DNA of 64,000 nucleotides from Jeotgalicoccus sp. (GTDB taxonomy: Bacteria; Bacillota; Bacilli; Staphylococcales; Salinicoccaceae), in NCBI GenBank assembly GCA_003513765.1, contig DONT01000004.1, positions 112,210-176,209 on the forward strand. The letters are read 5' to 3'. The notes beneath the pieces were generated by a model. The model was not told the origin of the DNA. It saw nothing but the letters and a program-made list of their open reading frames with translations, and searched no databases. This document shows, in pieces, positions 56,342 to 64,000 of this stretch. Each line of letters begins with the position of its first letter. Position 1 is the first letter of the stretch. The translations under genes and the position numbers were made by a program.

Positions 56342-57304
56342 TTGACTTATATATTATTAATTATAGGATTCGTACTGCTGATAAAAGGTGCAGGATATTT
56401 TGTGGATGGTGCATCAGCAATTGCCGGGAAACTGCATATTTCTCCGTTGATTGTGGGATTAACTATAGTCTCGCTCGGTACGAGTGCACCGGAGGCAGTC
56501 GTTAGTATAATTGCTTCACTTGAGGACAATGGTGATATGGTTATTGGCAACATTGTCGGAAGTAACATTATAAATATTTCATTAATGCTTGGTGTTACTG
56601 TATTGGTTTCCCCTTTTGTAATTGAACGGGAAACACAAACAAGAGAAATCCCCTATTCACTGATAGCAGCAGTATTACTCCTTGTATTTATGTCGGATCA
56701 ATTTTTATTTTCTGCTGATTCCAACATAGTAGGACGTATCGACGGAATTATTTTATTGGCAGGTATTGTCTTATTTTTATATTATACTTTTGTTAAAGCA
56801 CGCCGCACCAGAGAAGCAACACAGGATAGTGAAGCTAAAAAAGCAGGGAATGACAGCAGCTGGTTTAAAAATATTGCCCTTTTTGTTATCGGTCTTGCAG
56901 GTATTATTTTTGGCGGTGATTTGGTTGTCGACAGTGCATCGTCAATTGCGCTGTCGCTTGGAATGAGTCAGGCACTTGTCGGTTTAACAATTGTTGCGAT
57001 TGGTACATCACTGCCGGAACTTACAACGTCTGTTGCTGCTGCCAGAAAAGGCGAAGCGGAAATGGCATTTGGTAATCTGATTGGCAGTAATATATTTAAT
57101 ATATTTTTCGTACTGGGACTCTCTGCAGTAATCAGTCCTTTAAGTGTCGGCGGAAGTCTCTTTACAGATGCATGGATCCTCATTATTATTACTGTTGTAT
57201 TAATGATTCTTGCTTTATGGAAAGGAAAACTGTCACGTACTTCAGGTGGAATACTGGCTTTATTATATGTAATTTATCTCGTTTACATTATAGTAAGGGG
57301 ATAA
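56342..57304 (+). CDS. Calcium/sodium antiporter family protein (CaCA, YrbG-like)
   Basis: 320-residue membrane protein with two homologous halves of five helices. The alpha repeats carry TSAPEAVVS with GNIVGSNIINI in the first half, and TSLPELTTS with GNLIGSNIFNI in the second, the cation-binding motifs of the family. The start is TTG 56342 after GAAGGA, with rather short spacing. It probably extrudes Ca2+ or another cation in exchange for Na+ or H+. Confidence 0.92.
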   Translation: MTYILLIIGFVLLIKGAGYFVDGASAIAGKLHISPLIVGLTIVSLGTSAPEAVVSIIASLEDNGDMVIGNIVGSNIINISLMLGVTVLVSPFVIERETQTREIPYSLIAAVLLLVFMSDQFLFSADSNIVGRIDGIILLAGIVLFLYYTFVKARRTREATQDSEAKKAGNDSSWFKNIALFVIGLAGIIFGGDLVVDSASSIALSLGMSQALVGLTIVAIGTSLPELTTSVAAARKGEAEMAFGNLIGSNIFNIFFVLGLSAVISPLSVGGSLFTDAWILIIITVVLMILALWKGKLSRTSGGILALLYVIYLVYIIVRG

Positions 57305-57319
57305 ATCATATGAGACATT

Positions 57320-57357
57320 AAAATGCCCCTCCGTAAATTCGGAGAGGCATTTTTTTA
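57320..57357. terminator. Bidirectional terminator between antiporter gene and folD
   Basis: AATGCCCCTCCG pairs with CGGAGAGGCATT, followed by a T run. Convergent folD ends just to its right. Confidence 0.85.
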
Positions 57358-57363
57358 AGTTTA

Positions 57364-58212
57364 TTATTTTTCGTTATGCCATTTAGCTGCTAATAACGTG
57401 TTGTTTAAGACCATTGTAATCGTTAATGGGCCAACACCGCCCGGAACCGGTGTAATGTAGCTCGCTACTTCTTTCGCACTTTCGAAATCGACATCTCCGA
57501 CTAATTTCTCGTCAACAACTGTGTTGCCTACATCGATAACGATTGCGCCTTCCTTTAAGTCAGATCCTTTAATAAGACCCGGTTTACCTACAGCACTAAC
57601 GACAACGTCGAAGTTTTTAAGGCTTGCAACCATGTCTTTAGTGCGTGAATGCATCAAAGTTACTGTAGCATTTTCGTTAGTTAGTAATTTTGCTACCGGC
57701 TGTCCAACAATGTGTGAACGTCCGACAACAGCAACTGTTTTACCTTCAAGTGAACCTGTGTGCTTCAGTAATTCCATAATACCAAGCGGTGTACATGGTA
57801 CGAATGTGCGCTGTCCAGTGTACAGGCGGCCGATATTAACCGGGCTGAACCCGTCTACGTCTTTATGAGGAGCAATTGCTTCAAGTACTTTATTTTCATC
57901 TACCTGTGACGGCAGTGGAACCTGTACAAGAATACCATTTACTTTATCGTCGTTATTAAGTTTTTCTACTGCTGCAAGTACATCTTCTTCTGAAGTATCT
58001 TCATCTAAGTGCACGATAGAAGACTCCATTCCGATTTTTTCAGCAGCTTTGTTTTTAGAACGTACGTAGCTTAATGAAGCGCCGTCGTTACCTACAATTA
58101 CCACCGTAAGATTTGGTACAATACCCTGTGATTTTAATTTTTCAACTTCGCTTTGTAATCCGGCGCGGTAATCTTTAGCGATTTCACGGCCGTTTAATAA
58201 TTCTGCAGTCAT
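57364..58212 (-). CDS. folD: Bifunctional methylene-THF dehydrogenase / methenyl-THF cyclohydrolase FolD
   Basis: Interconverts 5,10-methylene-THF and 10-formyl-THF, supplying one-carbon units for purines and fMet. The 282 residues match the family. Catalytic segment [14 protein letters not shown], the [13 protein letters not shown] block, and the NADP-binding [13 protein letters not shown] are seen. ATG 58212 follows GGGAGG. It is divergent from purD. In S. aureus folD borders the complete purE-to-purD operon; here only purD remains next to it. Confidence 0.96.
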   Translation of the reverse strand: MTAELLNGREIAKDYRAGLQSEVEKLKSQGIVPNLTVVIVGNDGASLSYVRSKNKAAEKIGMESSIVHLDEDTSEEDVLAAVEKLNNDDKVNGILVQVPLPSQVDENKVLEAIAPHKDVDGFSPVNIGRLYTGQRTFVPCTPLGIMELLKHTGSLEGKTVAVVGRSHIVGQPVAKLLTNENATVTLMHSRTKDMVASLKNFDVVVSAVGKPGLIKGSDLKEGAIVIDVGNTVVDEKLVGDVDFESAKEVASYITPVPGGVGPLTITMVLNNTLLAAKWHNEK

Positions 58213-58383
58213 AAAAAAATCCTCCCTTAAAGTTTATCTATTTCATTATCTCGAAAAATATAAGAAAAAGCTATAGATATACTTTAATAATTGTACCAAG
58301 AAATTAGTAGGAGTTCTTTATTTAAGTTATAATAATTTTAAGTTCATATTACATAAGTGTAACAGTATGAAAGGGGAATAATT

Positions 58384-59655
58384 ATGAACGTTGCAGTAAT
58401 TGGCAAGGGCGGCAGAGAACATGCTATTGTCAAGATGTTGGCAAATTCAAAAAGTGTTAATAATATTTATGCAATACCGGGAAATGCAGGCATGCGTGAA
58501 ATCTGCGAGGTTATGTACCGTGTCGATGAGGATGATTTCGATGCAATTGCAGGAATATGTATTGAGAAACAGGTGGATTGGGTCGTCATAGGGGATGCGG
58601 TTCCATTATCACTTGGTTTGGCAGACTTTTTAATAGATGAATACGGACTTACTGTTTTCGGACCGCGTAAAAATGAAGCCCGGATGGAAACGAGTAAGTC
58701 ATACACCAAAAAACTGCTTAAGAAATATAATATTCCAACAGCGGATTTTAAAGTATTTGTAAATTATAATGAGGCAAAAGATTATATAGAATCGGCAGTT
58801 CCGCCTTATGTGCTTAAAAAAGACGGCTTGAGCGAAGGTAAAGGTGTCGTTATCATACACAGCAGAGAAGAAGGTTTAAAAGCATTGGAAGAGCTGGCCG
58901 CAGTGTCAGATCAAGGTGATATGGAACCGCTGCTGATCGAAGAGTATTTAACGGGTGAAGAGTTTTCACTGATGGTAATGGTCAATGAAGAGTATACCCA
59001 CACATTTGAAGTAATTGCACAAGATCATAAAAGTGCATTCGGCAAGGGTGATGGCCCGAATACCGGCGGTATGGGAGCTTATGCCCCTGTAACGCATATC
59101 AGCGAAACAATCAGACAGGAAACAATTAAAAAAATTATTGAACCGACAGCTATGGCGATGGTTAAAGAAGGGCTGAGTTACTTCGGCGTTTTATACCTCG
59201 GTGCAATGGTGACAGATGATGGAGTGAAAGTACTTGAATACAATGCGAGATTCGGTGATCCTGAAGCGCAGGTTCTGCTTTCTATGATAGACAGCGACTT
59301 CGCCTGCATACTGGAAAAGGTGCAGCAGAAAGAGCCGCTCAAAATTGACTGGAAGCCCGGCTACACTGTTGGGGTGATGCTCGCGACAGAAGGTTATCCG
59401 TATGAATACAAACGCGGCATTGGAATTTCATTTACCGATGAGATAATGGACCGCAGTTTTATCAGCGGCCTTGCTCAGACTGAAAATGGAGACTATATTT
59501 CCTCAGGCGGCCGGATTATGCTGGTCACAGGTACCGGTTTCACGATTGAAGAAGCACTAAAATCTGCCTACGGCAGCGTTAGAAAAATAGAATTCGATAA
59601 AAACGAAATATTTTACAGAACGGACATTGCACACCGTGCACTGTTAACAAAATAA
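58384..59655 (+). CDS. purD: Phosphoribosylamine--glycine ligase PurD
   Basis: ATP-grasp ligase for the second step of purine synthesis, 423 residues, full length. Seen are the N-terminal GKGGREHAIVK, YVLKKDGLSEGKGVVII, GPNTGGMGAYAP and EYNARFGDPEAQVLL. Some normally constant positions differ from textbook PurD (GDAVPL for GPExPL, KKDGLSEGK for KADGLAAGK). It stands alone: purEKCSQLFMNH are absent from the flanks although folD on one side and ptsH on the other mark the usual location of that operon. ATG follows AAAGGGGA. Confidence 0.92.
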   Translation: MNVAVIGKGGREHAIVKMLANSKSVNNIYAIPGNAGMREICEVMYRVDEDDFDAIAGICIEKQVDWVVIGDAVPLSLGLADFLIDEYGLTVFGPRKNEARMETSKSYTKKLLKKYNIPTADFKVFVNYNEAKDYIESAVPPYVLKKDGLSEGKGVVIIHSREEGLKALEELAAVSDQGDMEPLLIEEYLTGEEFSLMVMVNEEYTHTFEVIAQDHKSAFGKGDGPNTGGMGAYAPVTHISETIRQETIKKIIEPTAMAMVKEGLSYFGVLYLGAMVTDDGVKVLEYNARFGDPEAQVLLSMIDSDFACILEKVQQKEPLKIDWKPGYTVGVMLATEGYPYEYKRGIGISFTDEIMDRSFISGLAQTENGDYISSGGRIMLVTGTGFTIEEALKSAYGSVRKIEFDKNEIFYRTDIAHRALLTK

Positions 59656-59687
59656 AAAAAGAGGTTAGCTGACTGCTAACCTCTTTT
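59655..59687 (+). terminator. Terminator after purD
   Basis: AAAGAGGTTAGC pairs with GCTAACCTCTTT, followed by T. The following ~210 bases to the next gene are AT-rich and hold nothing else recognised. Confidence 0.88.
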
Positions 59688-59900
59688 GCATGAGCAAAGG
59701 GTAATAAAATGATATAATTACGCCTTATCATGCACGTAAAACCTAAGTATATTATTCGTTAATATTTGGCCTGTATCAATATTATATTTATCATCTGTTA
59801 ATATGTTATATAGCCGAAATTTATAAATATAAACATAAATATGCTGAATAATGATTTTTATACTTGAATTTTATATACTAGAGAGAGTTGAGGTGACAGG

Positions 59901-61160
59901 ATGATAAGTAAATTCAGAAATCGCAGTGAAGTGATTATAAGTTTTATACTCGGTGTGTTTTTTATTATTTTAGGTCTTTTTATATTATTTAACACCAGTC
60001 AGATTAGAAATGAAGAAGTCCCTGTTGAAGAAGATAGCATAGAAACAATATTTGATTTAATTAATGCTTTCTTCGTCGAAGTATCAAATATGCTGTCGAT
60101 GATGATTGGAGGCTTTCCGATTATCGCGGGCATACTGATAATTTTATTTGGTCTGTTTATGTTTAAAGTAGGCTCATGGATTAACAGCACTACTAAATAC
60201 GATGTGCCGCTGACCTTTTTCTTTATCGCTTTGTCGCTGGTTCTGTTCATTGTAACAACGATATTAATGACACAATCCTACGGGCTTTTTGCGTTGCTGT
60301 TTTTGCTCGCATTTATTATTCATCTGCTGTTCAGCGTATTTAATGAATATTTAAATCCGGAACATCGCAAAGAACATTATATGATTATACTGCTGTTTTA
60401 CGGTATCGCATATTTCTTTACGCAAAACGCAGTGTATTCGAATATAGAATCAACGATAACACCGACAGACGTACTGTCTATTAATTTGTTTTTTGCATTG
60501 GTGTGGGTATCCTCCTTCATGGCTCTGTGGGTCGGAGTATTCTTGTTGAAAGCAAACAATCTGCTGAAAAAACCGGCGGAGGCAAGTCCTGAAAAACTAT
60601 CCAGATTAAACAAGAAGAAGAGCGGTAAAAAACGTTTTGCGCCTGATAAATATTTAGGTTTTTCACAGAAACTATACGATTTTCGCAACAAAATTCTGGA
60701 TAAGCTCAAACAGTTTTTTGAAACGGATCTGCCTTCGTGGTTCAAAGTGAACTATTTGGAAATACTCTTTGGTATTATCGTACTGATATTCGTCTTCCTG
60801 GAGTTTAATAACCGTAACGGTGTATTTGTAGAAGGTTATTTCAGACTGAATCAGATGCAGACGATTTACGAATGGGTTAATTTATTTATTACACTTGTAC
60901 TGGCAGTGTTATATTTAGTGTTCACGATTATGAACCTCTTAAAAGATAAGTATTATCACAGACAGATGATTGTTATTTTTATACTTTGGCTGAATGTTAC
61001 AGTCAGCTTGTATATTACGCTGTTTAAAGATGTGGAACTATCGCTGTTTATTTTACCATTCAATGTTTTTCTTGTATTATTGCTGACACCATTATTACTG
61101 ATCAGCATATTTAAGGAATTTAAAGGGGACGATAAAAATGAAACAGACAGAAAAATATAG
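59901..61160 (+). CDS. Polytopic membrane protein, unknown function
   Basis: 419 residues with about ten predicted helices. The first pair is at about 12-32 and 66-90, three more run to about 150, and two more to about 225. A basic cytoplasmic loop at about 228-285 is rich in Lys (KKKSGKKRFAPDKYLGF), then four helices run to the end. No family recognised. ATG follows TTGAGGTGACAGG. It overlaps hutG by 23 bases, so the two are probably translated together. Confidence 0.75.
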   Translation: MISKFRNRSEVIISFILGVFFIILGLFILFNTSQIRNEEVPVEEDSIETIFDLINAFFVEVSNMLSMMIGGFPIIAGILIILFGLFMFKVGSWINSTTKYDVPLTFFFIALSLVLFIVTTILMTQSYGLFALLFLLAFIIHLLFSVFNEYLNPEHRKEHYMIILLFYGIAYFFTQNAVYSNIESTITPTDVLSINLFFALVWVSSFMALWVGVFLLKANNLLKKPAEASPEKLSRLNKKKSGKKRFAPDKYLGFSQKLYDFRNKILDKLKQFFETDLPSWFKVNYLEILFGIIVLIFVFLEFNNRNGVFVEGYFRLNQMQTIYEWVNLFITLVLAVLYLVFTIMNLLKDKYYHRQMIVIFILWLNVTVSLYITLFKDVELSLFILPFNVFLVLLLTPLLLISIFKEFKGDDKNETDRKI

Positions 61161-62031
61161 ATACAGTGGACGTACAGACGACATAACAGTTCACGAAAGA
61201 ATCCATCAGCTTGTTAAAGAGTATAATGGAGAAACAGGTGTACCGGTAATTACAGGGTTTAGTTCAGATGAAGGTGTAAAAAGAAATAAAGGGACGGCAG
61301 GCGCTGCAGAAGGACCTTTTAAAGTCCGTGAGAAGATGTCTTCCTATGCGTTCACAGATGAACTGTACGATGCAGGAACAGTGCTCGGTACTGAGGATTT
61401 GGAGCAGTCCCAGCAGAATTTAGGAAATGTTATTAATGAGATTTATAAAAATGACAGTTTTCCTATTATTATCGGCGGCGGACATGAAACTTTTTACGGC
61501 CATTACCTAGGAGCGAGACAGGCATTCAGCGGTAAAATCGCAATCGTCAATCTCGATGCGCATTTTGATCTTCGCGATGAAAGACCTTCCTCCGGCACGA
61601 TGTTCCATCAGATTTTAACTGCTGACAGCGAAGTAGATTACTATTGTCTCGGATTACAGCCGCAGGGCAATACTAAAACGCTGTATGATACAGCAGATAA
61701 GTTCGGTGTTAAATATTATTCGATTGATGAAATGAGAAACACAGATGCTGCCGATAAAGTCGCAGCGGCTCTTCAGGGTTATGATACGGTCCTTATGACC
61801 TTGTGTATGGATTCACTGCAGCAGGCAATTGCGCCGGGTGTCAGTGCACCGAGTCCCAATGGTTATACTGCAGTTGAAATTCACGAACTCGTCAGCAAGT
61901 TTGCCCGTCTTCAAAATCTTAAAAGTTTCGATGTGTCGGAAGTATCTCCGCCGCTCGATATTAATGACCAGACAAGTGCGATAGCCGCGAGCATCATTTA
62001 TAAATTTTTAACGGTCAGACAATCAATTTAA
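61138..62031 (+). CDS. hutG: Formimidoylglutamase-like arginase family protein
   Basis: 297-residue Mn-dependent hydrolase. Formimidoylglutamase ends histidine breakdown by giving glutamate and formamide. Metal-binding blocks IIIGGGHETFYGH and NLDAHFDLRDE are intact. The last ligand block, DxD in arginases, reads TLCMDSLQQAIAPGVSAPSP, with a single Asp at the second position. No other hut genes are adjacent. The assignment rests on the APGVSAPSPNG context; another ureohydrolase activity is possible. ATG follows AAGGGGACG and overlaps the previous gene. Confidence 0.85.
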   Translation: MKQTEKYRYSGRTDDITVHERIHQLVKEYNGETGVPVITGFSSDEGVKRNKGTAGAAEGPFKVREKMSSYAFTDELYDAGTVLGTEDLEQSQQNLGNVINEIYKNDSFPIIIGGGHETFYGHYLGARQAFSGKIAIVNLDAHFDLRDERPSSGTMFHQILTADSEVDYYCLGLQPQGNTKTLYDTADKFGVKYYSIDEMRNTDAADKVAAALQGYDTVLMTLCMDSLQQAIAPGVSAPSPNGYTAVEIHELVSKFARLQNLKSFDVSEVSPPLDINDQTSAIAASIIYKFLTVRQSI

Positions 62032-62096
62032 GTTCGAAAAAATAAAAAACGGGTATAACATATAATATAACTTTTAAAATAAAGGAGTATTTTACT

Positions 62097-62573
62097 ATGA
62101 CCGGACCATTAACGAATGCACAAATTGAAGAGCGGGCAGATGAAGCCCGTGACCTGGTGAAATCAAAAGCTGCTTCATCTGCATTAGCAGCAGCACTTCC
62201 TATACCGCTGCTTGATGTGGGTACAGATATGAAACTGCTTAATGAAATTACAGGTGAAATTGAAGAAATATTCGGTATCACTCATGATGAGGTAGCGAAA
62301 TACAGCGATGATATGAAAACGAGAGCTGCTGTCATGATTTCCAGTGTCGGCGGAGAATTCGTTGCACGGAAAACTATCGGTTATGCTGTAAATAAAATCG
62401 GCAAGAAAAATCGCAAGGAGAAGGGAACGTTTGGAGTCATTCCAATTGTTACGCAGGGCTCTACAGCGTTAATTAGTTATTTCCTAATGAAAAAGCTTGG
62501 TAACGACCATATTGAGAAATGCGTAGACTATTTAAATTCGAAAAATATCGACGGTTCAATGCAGGAATCTTAA
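62097..62573 (+). CDS. Conserved small protein with IPLLDVGTD motif, unknown function
   Basis: 158 residues. An N-terminal charged helix is followed by a moderately hydrophobic segment AALPIPLLDVGTDMKLLNEI, reminiscent of DUF697/EcsC-type membrane-associated proteins, then a helical body with KGTFGVIPIVTQGSTALISYF. No catalytic motif. ATG 62097 follows AAAGGAG. It lies between hutG and ptsH in the same direction. Function not assigned. Confidence 0.75.
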   Translation: MTGPLTNAQIEERADEARDLVKSKAASSALAAALPIPLLDVGTDMKLLNEITGEIEEIFGITHDEVAKYSDDMKTRAAVMISSVGGEFVARKTIGYAVNKIGKKNRKEKGTFGVIPIVTQGSTALISYFLMKKLGNDHIEKCVDYLNSKNIDGSMQES

Positions 62574-62630
62574 AAGTGGTGTAAAATAAGTGTAATCATT
62601 GAGAAATTCACACTTAAAGGAGACAACATA

Positions 62631-62897
62631 ATGGAAACAAAGTCATTTCTAATTATAGACGAAACAGGGATTCATGCACGCCCTGCCACAATTTTAGTGC
62701 AGACAGCAACGAAATTCGACTCGGATATCGAACTCGAATATAACAGCAAAAAAGTTAACCTTAAATCAATAATGGGTGTAATGTCATTAGGAGTAGGCAA
62801 AGGTGCAGAAGTAACTATTTATGCAGACGGCAAAGACGAAGCAGAAGCGATTGAAGCAATTTCTGAAACTTTATCTAGCGAAGGACTGACTGAATAA
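62631..62897 (+). CDS. ptsH: Phosphocarrier protein HPr
   Basis: 88-residue phosphocarrier of the sugar phosphotransferase system. H15 (GIHARPAT) takes phosphate from enzyme I, and S46 ([10 protein letters not shown]) is the HPr-kinase site used in catabolite control. ATG follows AAAGGAGACA. Its stop overlaps the ptsI start by one base (TAATG). Confidence 0.97.
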   Translation: METKSFLIIDETGIHARPATILVQTATKFDSDIELEYNSKKVNLKSIMGVMSLGVGKGAEVTIYADGKDEAEAIEAISETLSSEGLTE

Positions 62898-64000
62898 TGA
62901 CAGAAATTATTACAGGTTTAAAATTGAGTGAAGGAATCGGCTTTGGAAGCATATTTATTTCCACTAGAGCAGATATCGATGTCTCGGAAAGGGAGATTGA
63001 TGCTGCTCATATTAACGAAGAAATATCAGCATACAAAGAAAGTATTCAACAAGCTCATATCCAGCTCCGCATATTGAGAGAAAATGTTGGTGAACACCTC
63101 GATGAGGACAGTGCCGCAATTTTCGATGCACATATTATGATGCTGGATGATCCAGGCTTTAATGAGCAGATTATTAATAACATCAACAGTTTAAACAATG
63201 CTGAGAAAGCGATTCAGCTTGCGGGGCAAGTATATATTACTAAATTCGAATCACTTGATTCTGAATATATGAAAGCCCGTGCACTGGATGTTAAAGATAT
63301 TTGTATGCGTTTAATAGCGAATGTACAAGGTACCGAGCTGACGGATTTAACGCGCGTGGACGAACCTGTAGTAGTCGTTGCGGATGAATTAACACCATCT
63401 GCTTCAGCACAATTGGACAGTAAGTATGTAAAAGGTATCATTACAGCAACAGGGGGCGTAACCAGTCATTCGGCCATTATTGCCCGCAGCTTAAATATAC
63501 CTGCAATTTCAGGTGTCCCCGATATTTTATCAAAAGTGACTCACGGAGATGATATTATTGTCGATGGTTTCACCGGGGATATTGTGCTCTCGCCAACAGA
63601 AATTGAAATGGCGGCATACAGTGAAAAAAGTAAAGCGCAGGAAGAACGTGAAGAAAAATTAAAAGATTTTATCGGTAAAGAAACAACAACGCTCGACGGT
63701 ATTAATATTAACCTGTATGCGAATATTAAAGGTCCGGAAGACATTAATGATGTCAACAGCAACGATGCTGAAGGTATTGGACTTTACCGCACGGAATTTC
63801 TTTATATGAACAGAATGAACCTGCCGTCAGAAGAGGAGCAGTTTGAAGCTTATAAAACTGTACTGTCTTCTATGGGCGATAAGCCGGTAATTATCCGCAC
63901 ACTCGATATCGGCGGAGATAAGGAATTATCTTATTTAAAACTGCCGAAGGAAAGTAATCCATTTTTAGGTGAGCGCTCAATTCGTTTCCTGTTAAAAAAT
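62897..64000 (+). CDS. ptsI: Phosphoenolpyruvate--protein phosphotransferase (enzyme I), 3' part outside window
   Basis: Transfers phosphate from PEP to HPr. The frame is open from ATG 62897 (TEIITGLKLSEGIGFG) to the right edge, 368 codons of about 570. The active-site histidine block GGVTSHSAIIARSLNIPAI is at about residue 186-204. The start of the PEP-binding domain is present (NDAEGIGLYRTEFLYM). It is translationally coupled to ptsH by the TAATG overlap. Partial only because of the window end. Confidence 0.96.
   Translation, partial: MTEIITGLKLSEGIGFGSIFISTRADIDVSEREIDAAHINEEISAYKESIQQAHIQLRILRENVGEHLDEDSAAIFDAHIMMLDDPGFNEQIINNINSLNNAEKAIQLAGQVYITKFESLDSEYMKARALDVKDICMRLIANVQGTELTDLTRVDEPVVVVADELTPSASAQLDSKYVKGIITATGGVTSHSAIIARSLNIPAISGVPDILSKVTHGDDIIVDGFTGDIVLSPTEIEMAAYSEKSKAQEEREEKLKDFIGKETTTLDGININLYANIKGPEDINDVNSNDAEGIGLYRTEFLYMNRMNLPSEEEQFEAYKTVLSSMGDKPVIIRTLDIGGDKELSYLKLPKESNPFLGERSIRFLLKN

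Noticed and set aside
59693..59900. A small gene in the AT-rich gap after purD
   Set aside because: No open frame with a ribosome site and no structured RNA signal could be supported.

Overview
The window is a low-GC Gram-positive chromosome segment from the family Staphylococcaceae. A genus such as Jeotgalicoccus is my best guess, but the sequence alone does not settle the genus. The evidence is gene order and gene content. The run trpS, spx, mecA, coiA, pepF, the small RNA RsaE, yjbH, a globin, a CYTH protein, relQ, nadK, mgtE and fabI follows the order I know from Staphylococcus aureus. So do murE, a small protein, prfC and an HtrA-like protease, and the folD / purD / ptsHI end. MurE carries the DNPA motif of L-lysine-type enzymes, which fits staphylococcal peptidoglycan.

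Layout. 1-14200: conserved housekeeping block covering Trp-tRNA synthesis, Spx redox stress control with its adaptor YjbH, MecA, the competence nuclease CoiA, RsaE, (p)ppGpp synthesis, NAD kinase, Mg transport and FabI with a FapR-type operator. 14200-21100: accessory block with a leaderless M23/SH3 wall hydrolase and a periplasmic-type dehydrogenase cluster (two paralogous GMC flavoproteins, a Tat-exported small subunit, TatC). 21200-29400: murE, prfC, a manganese (yybP-ykoY) riboswitch with TerC, an HtrA-like protease, KtrB and a metallophosphoesterase-like protein that has lost its metal ligands. 29400-34600: 41-bp tandem repeats, an LCP protein, a DUF2187 protein, a small sigma factor divergent from comK, and two uncharacterised genes translationally linked to comK. 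34600-52200: envelope region with a frameshifted oatA-like O-acetyltransferase, a second LCP protein, two decayed glycosyltransferases, a wall teichoic acid locus (tarB, tarD, tarF-like, tarG, tarH, tarA and a large TagF-like polymerase) and a decayed polysaccharide deacetylase. 52300-64000: SLC13-type permease, lipoprotein, DJ-1/PfpI protein, Ig-like repeat protein, Ca/Na antiporter, folD, an isolated purD, a membrane protein, hutG, ptsH and the first part of ptsI, which runs off the right edge.

How the parts fit. Two regulatory circuits stand out. One is competence: MecA is known to control ComK, CoiA acts on incoming DNA, and ComK lies here in a three-gene unit with a membrane zinc protease and a protein that may start with a ubiquitin-like fold. 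That unit is the strongest candidate for an undescribed system. The other is Spx with its ClpXP adaptor YjbH. The teichoic acid locus has the genes for a poly(glycerol phosphate) chain and its export, while nearby sugar-transfer, O-acetyl-transfer and deacetylase genes are broken. This suggests recent simplification of envelope decoration, unless the lesions are assembly errors in homopolymers. The only RNA genes or elements recognised are RsaE and the riboswitch. No tRNA, rRNA, CRISPR array, transposase or phage integrase was recognised.
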